A stretch of 64,000 nt of DNA from Datisca glomerata (taxonomy: Eukaryota; Streptophyta; Magnoliopsida; Cucurbitales; Datiscaceae). The position numbers and the translations under genes are program-made. The notes below the pieces were generated by a model, which worked only from the letters and a program-made list of their open reading frames with translations, was not told the DNA's origin and did not search any database. Below are positions 57,186 through 64,000 of the stretch, piece after piece; the first letter of the stretch is position 1, and each line of letters starts with the position of its first letter. The DNA lies in contig QANY01002362.1 of NCBI GenBank assembly GCA_003255025.1, forward strand, positions 62,001 to 126,000, read 5' to 3'.

Positions 57186-57931
57186 TTTTATGCATATTCC
57201 CAAATTACCAATGGCGCGGCACCACGTGACAAGCCACTACAGAGGTATCTACTCTGCTCTAGGAAAAAAATATTGAAGAACTGAGCTCCTAAAGGGAGGG
57301 GAACTGACTTGACCAGGTCGGGTTCCAAGGAGCTCAGGCGACACCGACCAGTGTACGCTGAAAAGCCTCGAGAAGAGGATTTGACGCAGGGAGTCAACTA
57401 GCCCTATGGTAGGCCTCATTATTATTCGCTGAAAGTTACACTCCACGTGACATTTCTCCCTTACGAAAGGTCTTGGTCAAGTTCAGTCGCCACGATGAAG
57501 CGTCAAGTTAGCCACCAAACGGTCACACCATCACGTCCAGCGTGACTAAAGGTAAATTGATATTTAATGCACCATCTTTTATGTCAGCTCGGGGAACAAA
57601 TACCATAAATGTCTCCCTCAACTCATCATATCAAGGAAAGGTTGTCACCTCGCCCGAAGCTTATTCGACAGGCATTCTCCTCCAAGGCTTCAGGTATAAA
57701 TACCCGCTGAAAAATGGTATAAGGTAAGTGATTCTCTCCTAAGGGAAACTCTGTCAAAATTTCTCCAGGATATTGACTTACGCATCAGAGGCTCGTCGAT
57801 GACGAAACCACCCCCTGATCTTATTCACCTTAGAGTTATTTGTCTGTGTTGTGCAGGTTCACGCCTGAGAGGACCCCTACGTGGTGAAGAGATTTCTTGC
57901 CACCTCACTGTTGAGATTTTCAGTAAAAATA
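57186..57931 (+). repeat. Gypsy 5' LTR
   Basis: Aligns with 60810-61549 throughout: ATGGCGCG(G/A)CACCA near the start, a CCATCACG...GTGACTAAAGGTAAATTGA block, AGGTATAAATACCC (TATA box near 57691) and GAGAGGACCCCTACGTGG near the end. The terminus GTAAAAATA corresponds to GTAACAACA in the other copy. Confidence 0.9.
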
Positions 57932-57955
57932 GTCGGTGTCGTATGTGGGAATGAA
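57932..57955 (+). other. Gypsy PBS region (first)
   Basis: GTCGGTGTCGTATGTGGGAA is a decayed form of ATTGGCGCCGTCTGTGGGAA, the motif that follows the 5' LTR in many plant Gypsy elements. Confidence 0.75.
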
Positions 57956-58479
57956 AATCAAGCCATCTTCCCCTACCAAACACTCGAGGTTGTTTAATCT
58001 GCAAAGGCAAAGCAATCTCCTTCGGACCCTTGTTCTTCTCTTTCTAGATAGAGACCTTATAAGAGCTTGCAGATAAGGTAAGGAAGTTAAGCTAGGTCCC
58101 TAAGGTACCTCACTTAGAGAATAAAGAAAAAAGAGAGGAAGCCAAGTCACCTTCATAGGGCTAGAGTCCATTCAAGGGCTTATGCTTAATCAAAGCCGTA
58201 TGTGGGTATTCAAATAAAGGGGAGCGCACGAAAGGAGTTCCTTCCAGGAGAGCATGTAATTGAAGAAAATAAAAACCACACCAAGCTATGGGTGCAATCA
58301 TTACATATGACTTGACTATCAGCCTGGCCTTTTTTCTAATGAGTCTGATGTCCTCATCTCATTCCGACAAAAAACATGATGGGTTGAGAGCAGAGAAGGG
58401 AGACCCACCCTACTCTTCACCGAAAAAGGAACTTCCTACTTCCACCTTGGTCACGTAACGGAGAAAGAAAGAATCGGTA

Positions 58480-59935
58480 AGTTCACTCTCAAAGATGGTC
58501 AGAAAAATGAAGAGAGAAATGATGGCCCTCAGCAACGCTGTAACAGCCTCCTATGAACAAGGCCCTTCCTAGCTACCTAAGGCCACTACTCCCTAGAAGC
58601 AGAATGAACAACTGGCTAGGTCCTCCCATGACCGAGGAGCCAAGGAGGATGAAAACCTAGGAAGGGGAAAGGTGGCCCCTGATGTCGAAGAGCAAACTAA
58701 AGGCGGGGATGACCATTCTACCAAAATTTTAAGGGACACAGAACCAGACCGGTGAGAGCTCAGAACAACAGACCGAGATGCATAAGCTCCAACTATAGAT
58801 AGAAGAGCTAAGGAAGGAGCGGGGGCAACTATTGAGGCCTTTGACAATACTCTCCTGGGGCAAACCGAGTCCCATTTTTTGCTGGAAATCCAACGGGGGA
58901 AACTCCCCCCAAAATTCAAGATGCCCCTAATCACCTACTATGATAGGACCAAGGACCCGTTTGCACACCTGGAGATCTTTAAGATCCGGATGGACTTGTA
59001 TCACATCCCATAACCCAAAAGTGGATAAGGCAGTTGAGGCTGAACTCTATTCATTCATTCGTAGAGCTATCATGGATGTTTGTTGGACAATTTTCAGGAG
59101 GAAGAGAGAAGAAGGCCAGCCTCCTACCTGATGACGATGAAGCAACGGGATGATGAGTCGCTGAAAGATTACATGAATCGTTTCAACCTGGAATCTTGCA
59201 GGTTGATAATGACAGTGAGGACATGATGGTGGCCGCATTGAGAAGTGGGATCACTCATTCTATGATGAGGTGGTCAATGGTTAAGAACAACTTTGTTTCC
59301 CTCGTCGAGCTTAAAACTAGGATCCAAAAGTACGTAAGTGTTGAGGATGTAATCCGAGTCGAGAGGGAGCTAGAGAGGCCAAGCAGCGGGAACACCTAGA
59401 AGGGAAAGGAACCACGGGAGGACAAATGAACCTGTCCCTCTAGAACCTCTGATATGGTGCCCACCTCGTTTGAAATCTGCTCGCACCCCACAAACTGGCG
59501 CGACTGGAAGAACCACATGGCTAGTCAGTTGTCACCTACATCCCCCATGGCCAAGCAGAAAGGAATTTTCAACGTCATCAGGGACAAGATCATGTTGAAA
59601 CAACCCCGGGTGAAACGAACACTTGATGAAAATAAGGATACCATGAAGTACTACAGGCATTATAGTGACTCCGGGCACAACACGAAAAGATGTTTCGGCC
59701 TCCGCGAGTAGATCGAGGCCCTAATTCATAAGGGGTACCTCAAGGGATTTTTGGTCGGGCGTCAAAATTCAAAAGGGGTACCTCAAGAAGGATATCATGA
59801 AGTATTGCAGGTATCATAGGGATTCTGGGCACAACACGGAAGGATGTTTCAGCCTCCGCAAGTAGATCAATGCCCTAATTCAGAAGGGGTACCTCAAGGG
59901 ATTTTTTGTCAGGATAAAAAAGTGATGTCTGTTGA
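58480..59935 (+). pseudogene. Gypsy gag remnant
   Basis: Plus-strand blocks include PKFKMPLITYYDRTKDPFAH and LEIFKIRMDLYHIP (about 58905-59010), matching the start of the retrotransposon gag domain (family: PxxFKxPxxxxYDGTTDPxxHL). Next are MKQRDDESLKDYMNRFN, MMVAALRSGITHSMMRWSM and LVELKTRIQKYVSVEDVIRV, then a C-terminal knuckle-like block KYYRHYSDSGHNTKRCF. Stops and frameshifts are frequent. Gag forms the particle that packages element RNA; this copy is dead. Confidence 0.85.
59641..59925 (+). repeat. Internal duplication of gag knuckle region
   Basis: ATGAAGTA(C/T)T(A/G)CAGG, TCTGGGCACAACACG-like, GATGTTTC, CTCCGC(G/A)AGTAGATC and GGGGTACCTCAAGGGATTTT occur twice in order, about 155 bases apart. 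In protein terms the second copy reads KYCRYHRDSGHNTEGCFSLR, closer to the family than the first. Confidence 0.85.
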
Positions 59936-60330
59936 GTACCCCAGCTTGTCAAACAGTAAAGGAACTCTAGTCAGAGCAAAAATGCCTGGCTAGACTCTAA
60001 AAATTAAAAGGTGATTACAGGCGTGGTGTTATAACCCACCAATCGGGATTAAAAAATAATGACTGGCGTGGTGCTCTAGCTTGCCAGTCGGGATCAGAAC
60101 GTGAAGACTGGCGCGGTGCTCTAGCTCACCATTCAGGATAAAAAAGTGATGTCTTTTGAGCACCCCAGCTCGCCAAATGGGAAAGAAGCTCTAGTTAGAG
60201 CAGAAATGCCTGGCTAGACTCCAAAAAATCAAAAAGTGATGATTGGGTGGTGCTCAAGCCCGTCATTCGAGACTAAAAGGAGATGTCTGATAGAGCACTC
60301 TAGCTCACCAGATGGAGAATAAGCTTTATA
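59922..60330 (+). repeat. Tandem repeats in Gypsy 3' untranslated region
   Basis: A 224-bp unit starting GTGATGTCT recurs (59922 and 60146, then a shortened copy at about 60281). Within it a shorter module, GACTGGCG(T/C)GGTGCTCTAGC then CACC/GCCAGTC(G)GGAT, repeats at about 50-bp spacing. Confidence 0.82.
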
Positions 60331-60789
60331 CACGAGCATAAATACCCGACAAAACCTAGGAGGAAAAAAAAGGAAAATCTTCGACCTTAGCAGAGGGTGG
60401 CCGACAAGATTCCTAAGAAAAAAGGGGCTCTCTATCGAACAAGAACACCCGATCAAGCATTAAAGGAAAGGAAACCACGCCCGATCCTTCGCCCAAAAAA
60501 AGGAAAAGGAACTTCAACCAAGATAGAGGTACCTAGGTAAGCACCGATAAAGAGTTTAAAATAGGTCTACTCGAACAGACCCATTGCAGTGGGCAACATG
60601 ACTTCCTAAGGATAGGACAAAGTTGTTCGACCCGACCTCTTCCAAAACAGGAAACCTGCCCAAAGGAAAAATCATAAGTTACAGAAGGAAAAGGTAGGCC
60701 TAAAGGTCAGGAGAGACAAATATTAATAAAGGCACCCGACTTTCAGATCAAAAGTAGTGAAATGATAGTTTGACGAAAATACTTAAGCA

Positions 60790-60804
60790 AAAAAGGGGAA
60801 AATT
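60790..60804 (+). other. Polypurine tract before Gypsy LTR 2
   Basis: AAAAAAGGGGAAAA precedes the LTR by a few bases. It is the expected primer site for plus-strand synthesis and marks the following LTR as a 3' LTR. Confidence 0.7.
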
Positions 60805-60809
60805 ACAAG

Positions 60810-61549
60810 TGTTATGGGTATTCCCGGACCACCAATGGCGCGACACCATGTGGCAGGCCACGACAAATGTCTCTACTCTACTCCAGGAAAATGGATTGAA
60901 GAACTGGGCTCCTAAAAATGAAGGGAGCTGACCTGACCAAGTCGGGCACCAAAGAGCTCGGGCGACACCGACTGGAGTAAGTTGAAAAGCTTTGTATAGA
61001 GGATTCGACGTAAGGGTTCAGCTAGCCATGTGTTAGGCCTCATTATTATTCGCTGATAGTAACACTCCACGTGGCATTTTATCTCTTGCGCCAAACGCTA
61101 GTCGACTTCAGTCGCCATGATGAAGCGTCAAGTCAGCCACCAAACAATCGCATCCATCACGCCTGACATGACTAAAGGTAAATTGACATTTAATGCCTCT
61201 TTTCATCAGCTCGGGGGACAAATGCATTAAATATCACCCTAGCTCTTCATATCAAGGAAAGGTCGTCACCTCGCCTGAAGCTTATTCGACACGCATACTC
61301 CTCTAAGGCTTCAGGTATAAATACCCTCATCTACAAATGATACAAGGTAAGCGATTCTCTTTTAAGGGAAACTCTACCAAAAGCTCTCCAGGATACTTAG
61401 GCATCGGAGGCACTTTGACAGGGAAACCATCCTAAGTTCTCTTCACTTTAGAGTTCTTTTTCTGTGTTGTGTTGGTTCCCGTCTGAGAGGACCCCTACGT
61501 GGAGAGGAGATTGCTTGTCACCTCACTATTGAGATTTTTGGTAACAACA
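60810..61549 (+). repeat. Gypsy LTR 2
   Basis: TGTTATGGGTATTCCCGG...GGTAACAACA. TATA box AGGTATAAATACCC near 61313. It has a purine tract on its left and a PBS on its right, so it acts structurally as both a 3' and a 5' LTR. Confidence 0.92.
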
Positions 61550-61572
61550 ATTGGTGTTTTCTGTGGGGAACG
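61550..61572 (+). other. Gypsy PBS region (second)
   Basis: ATTGGTGTTTTCTGTGGGGA directly follows LTR 2 and matches ATTGGCGCCGTCTGTGGGAA with a few changes. Confidence 0.75.
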
Positions 61573-61759
61573 ACATCAAAATCACCTATGAGTCTGAAGG
61601 GTGAACAAGAGTAAGTGACCTCGCGAGGTTGAAACCAACAAGGGAATGACCATGACCGATAAACCACCCATAGAACAACCCTGGGGTGAGCCCGTGGAAC
61701 CATTGGAGTCAGTTTTTCTGTCACTAGAGCAATTAGAGAAAACAGTCCAAATCAAGTCA

Positions 61760-62560
61760 ATGCTCGCTCTATAACAGAAAGGGAACTCACGAAATGCCTT
61801 CGAGATAATAGCGATGTCTTTGCATAGACCTACGAAGATATGCCTGGCAAAGATCGACGCGTTATCACCCACCACCTTAATGTGGAGCTGAATTTCAAGC
61901 CAGTCAGGAAGAAAAAAGAGGAGTGTGAACGTGGAAAGAGACAAAGCCATTATTGCCGAAGTGGAGAAACCACTCTCTGACGGATTTATCAGGGAAGCCC
62001 AATACCCGGATTTATTGCTATTGTCGTGTTGGTCAAGAAAGAAAATGTAAATTGGAGGGTTTGTATAGACTTCACAGATTTGAACAAAGCCTATCCTAAA
62101 GACAACTTCCCTCTCCCCCGCATAGACTAGTTGGTCGATGCCACGTCGGGGCATGATCTCCTTAGTTTCATGGACTCATACTCACGATACAATCAAATAC
62201 TGATGCACCTGCCTGACCAGGAGAAAACCTCATTCATCACCATTCAAGGAACTTACTACTATACAATGATGCCTTTAAGATAAAAAAATATAGAGGTCAC
62301 CTATCAAAGGCTGGTGAACAAATTGTTCTTCGAACAAATATCGAGGAATGTGAAGGTGTCATGGATGGTATGCTCATTAAGAGCAAGAGGTCCCCAGACC
62401 ATATTGTGGACCTGATCAAGACGTTCGACACCTTAAGGAAGTATTGGATGAAGCTCAACCCTTCAAAATGTGTCGTCAGTGTTGGCTTATGAAAATGTCT
62501 TGGCTTTATGGTCAACCAAAGAAGAATCAAAGCCAAACATGATAAGATAAAAGCTTTGCT
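61760..62560 (+). pseudogene. Gypsy reverse transcriptase remnant
   Basis: Blocks in order: TYEDMPGKDRRVITHHLNVE, NWRVCIDFTDLNKAYPKDNF, PLPRID, a stop, LVDATSGHDLLSFMDSYSRY, NQILMHLPDQEKTSFITIQG, then VTYQRLVNKLFFEQISRNVK. The catalytic YVDD region (about 62355-62372) is frame-broken and the DD reads DG. It is followed by DHIVDLIKTFDTLRKYWMKL and NPSKCV. These are RVT_1 blocks of Gypsy Tat elements. Stops and shifts make it inactive. A long minus-strand ORF across 61582-62154 is only its antisense shadow. Confidence 0.88.
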
Positions 62561-62659
62561 GGAAATGGAGCCCTCAAAAGCGTCAATGAGGTCCAGTGTC
62601 TCACAAGATGGGTCATTGCACTCAACCGCTTCATATCTCGATCCATAGATAAATGCCTT

Positions 62660-63175
62660 CTTTTCTTTCAAACCTGAGGAAGAACGCACCATTCGAATGG
62701 ACGAAGGAATGTCGTGAGGCTATCTTAGCTCTGAAGAGCTACATGAGCTCTCCACCGCTGCTTTCCAAGCATATGCCTAGGAAGGTGTTGTCTCTATAGC
62801 TCACGATCTCAAAAATGGCCTTCAGCACTGCCCTAGGCCTAATCAGGGATGACTTTGTCTAGAAGCCAATCAACTACATTAGCAAGGCCATGGTGAGGGC
62901 AGAGAAACGCTATCCAGAATTGGGAAGATGGCTCTTGCCCTTGTCACGGCAGCACGGAAACTTCACACGTACTTCCAGGCTCAATCTATTCAAATCCTCA
63001 TGAATTCTCCGTTGTAGCAGGTCCTCCAAAAACTGAAGACCTCAAGACGTATAGCGAAATGGGCCACTGAACATAGTGAATTCTACCTTTGGTTCATCGC
63101 ACGAACTGCCATCAAAGGGAAAACAGTGGCGGATTTCATTGCGGATATGAAGACGGGCCATGAAGAGGAAGCATA
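62660..63175 (+). pseudogene. Gypsy RNase H (RT-linked) remnant
   Basis: NAPFEWTKECREAILALKSY and MSSPPLLSKHMP open the domain, then PINYISKAMVRAEKRYPELG, LVTAARKLHTYFQAQSIQIL and RIAKWATEHSEFYLW follow across frameshifts, ending IKGKTVADFIADM. This is the RNase H of the RT polypeptide in Tat-type Gypsy elements. Confidence 0.82.
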
Positions 63176-63179
63176 GACT

Positions 63180-63700
63180 AGCGGGGGACCCCTGGACCTT
63201 GTATGTGGATGGTGCCTCCAACGAAATGGGAAGTAAGGCGGGTATATAACTCGTAGTTCCCTATTAATCTCGGATCGAGTACGCCCTATGTTTCGGGTTC
63301 AAAGCCTCAAACAATGAAGTAGAGAATGAGGAGTTGTTCATAGGTTTAAGGTTGGCAGAAACCATGAATGCGAGGACGCTGACGATTTACAGAGACTCTC
63401 AGGTTATCGTCAACCAGGTCAAGGAGGAGTATTAGGAGAATGAGGACAACATGGCCAAATACTTGAACCAAGCACGAGCTCTTCTAAAAAAATATGACTC
63501 CTATACGATTCAGCAGATCTACCAGAGCCTAAATAGTGATGCAGACGCGTTGGCCAAGCTGGCCTCCGTTTACGACAGTGAGATCAACAGGACGGTGCCC
63601 ATGAAATTTCTTCTCTTTCTCAGCATCAATGGTGAAGAGGTTTTAGAAACTGGCAGGGTAGTCGTGGCCCCATCGTGGATGACCCCCATATTTGAGACCC
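63180..63700 (+). pseudogene. Second RNase H (archaeal type, aRH) remnant
   Basis: WTLYVDGASNEMGSKAGI, a stop, LVVPY, then YALCFGFKASNNEVENEELF and IGLRLAETMNARTLTIYRDS, then QVIVNQVKEEY, a stop, and NMAKYLNQARALLKKYDSYT and NSDADALAKLASVYDS. It carries the DG.S, E, DSQ and D.ALA positions of RNase H. Such an additional domain is characteristic of the Tat lineage. The last 84 codons are in one open frame. Premature stops disable it. Confidence 0.85.
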
Positions 63701-63739
63701 ACTAGATGGAACACTGCCTCCCGATAGGAAAGTTGCACG

Positions 63740-64000
63740 AAAGCTCCTCCTCAGGTTAGCCAATTATATAATTATTGATGAAACTCAGTATAAAAGAGAT
63801 TTTCATATCCTTACCTTAGGTGCATTGCACCTGACGAGGTGTTATACGTCATGAAGGAGGTCCATAAGGGAGTCTGCAGGAACCACAACGGAGCTCAGAC
63901 ACTGCATCATAAGATAAAAAGGTAGGGGTATTATTGGCCGACAATGGTCTCAGACACCACGAATTTTGTGAGAATGTGCGCAAATACCATATGAACATGA
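63740..64000 (+). pseudogene. Gypsy integrase zinc-binding region, cut by window end
   Basis: Reads LANYIIIDETQYKRDFHI, then EVLYVMKEVHKGVCRNHNGA, QTLHHKIKR, a stop, GYYWPTMVSDTTNFVRMCAN: the H2C2 integrase zinc finger (HxxxxxxH...C pattern partly kept, with the second Cys lost). It continues past position 64000. Confidence 0.82.

Larger units (their letters stand above)
57186..61549 (+). mobile_element. Gypsy (Tat-type) element lacking pol: LTR-gag-3'UTR-LTR
   Basis: Two LTRs of about 746 and 740 bp in the same orientation flank a PBS, a leader, a broken gag and a 3' untranslated region with tandem repeats and a polypurine tract, but no pol at all. Tandem repeats in the untranslated region near the 3' LTR are typical of Tat-type elements. 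The 5' LTR's first base pair TG has decayed to TT. No TSD could be checked because the right LTR is shared with the pol block that follows. Confidence 0.85.
61550..64000 (+). mobile_element. Gypsy (Tat-type) pol segment downstream of LTR 2, gag missing
   Basis: From LTR 2 the sequence passes after only about 150-200 bases of leader-like DNA into RT, then RNase H, a second archaeal-type RNase H and the integrase zinc finger. Gag is absent. Two RNase H domains in this order mark the Tat group (Ogre, Retand and relatives). The integrase core would lie beyond the right edge of the window. Confidence 0.88.

Noticed and set aside
58593..58934. 113-codon minus-strand ORF
   Set aside because: Antisense to the Gypsy gag leader; serine/leucine-rich with no motif.
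61582..62154. 190-codon minus-strand ORF, the longest in the window
   Set aside because: It lies exactly antisense to recognisable Gypsy reverse transcriptase blocks and has no family motif itself.

Overview
This is plant nuclear DNA, most likely from a eudicot. It is AT-rich, with long stretches lacking coding potential and dense nested transposable elements: LINE, Copia, Gypsy, CACTA, Mutator-like and hAT. It also holds one recognisable plant peptide-hormone gene. No tRNA, rRNA, CRISPR array or prokaryotic operon was seen. The species cannot be named from the sequence alone.

The only convincing host gene is a small intronless CEP precursor (C-terminally encoded peptide) at 15006-15296. It has a TATA box and a pyrimidine-rich leader upstream. 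Its product has a signal peptide and a canonical 15-residue CEP domain near the C terminus.

Layout. 0.2-3.4 kb: broken LINE on the minus strand (endonuclease, reverse transcriptase, zf-RVT). 3.7-8.5 kb: structurally complete but dead Copia element on the plus strand, with TSD GACAC and TG...TA termini. 9.25-9.94 kb: truncated Gypsy LTR. 10.2-14.45 kb: a pair of about 440-bp direct repeats flanking a GC-rich Gypsy (Ogre-like) LTR/leader/gag fragment full of tandem repeats. 14.8-15.4 kb: the CEP gene. 16.25-18.58 kb and 39.1-40.7 kb: two non-autonomous CACTA elements with GCGACGGTT/AACCGTCGC subterminal repeats. 20.94-22.37 kb: Mutator-like element with about 280-bp terminal inverted repeats and a perfect 9-bp TSD; its right end was later tandemly duplicated. 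23.24-28.05 kb: minus-strand Copia element with TSD TTTTG. 29-33 kb and 36 kb: tandem-repeat arrays, including an inverted array pair. 22.77 and 38.2 kb: inverted arms that may bound one giant nested Mutator-like element. 41.8-49.85 kb: Tnt1-like Copia on the minus strand, a satellite of about 265 bp, and a 2.1-kb tandem segmental duplication of their junction. 49.95-50.3 kb: hAT-type MITE. 50.3-57.2 kb: mostly AT-rich intergenic DNA with a promoter-like island and an LTR fragment. 57.2-64 kb: Gypsy of the Tat type in the unusual order LTR-gag-3'UTR-LTR-pol, running off the window.

Essentially all other open reading frames are retroelement remnants or chance ORFs. The biological interest lies in the CEP gene and in the structural history recorded by the repeats: insertion, tandem duplication, microhomology deletion, satellite capture and LTR recombination.
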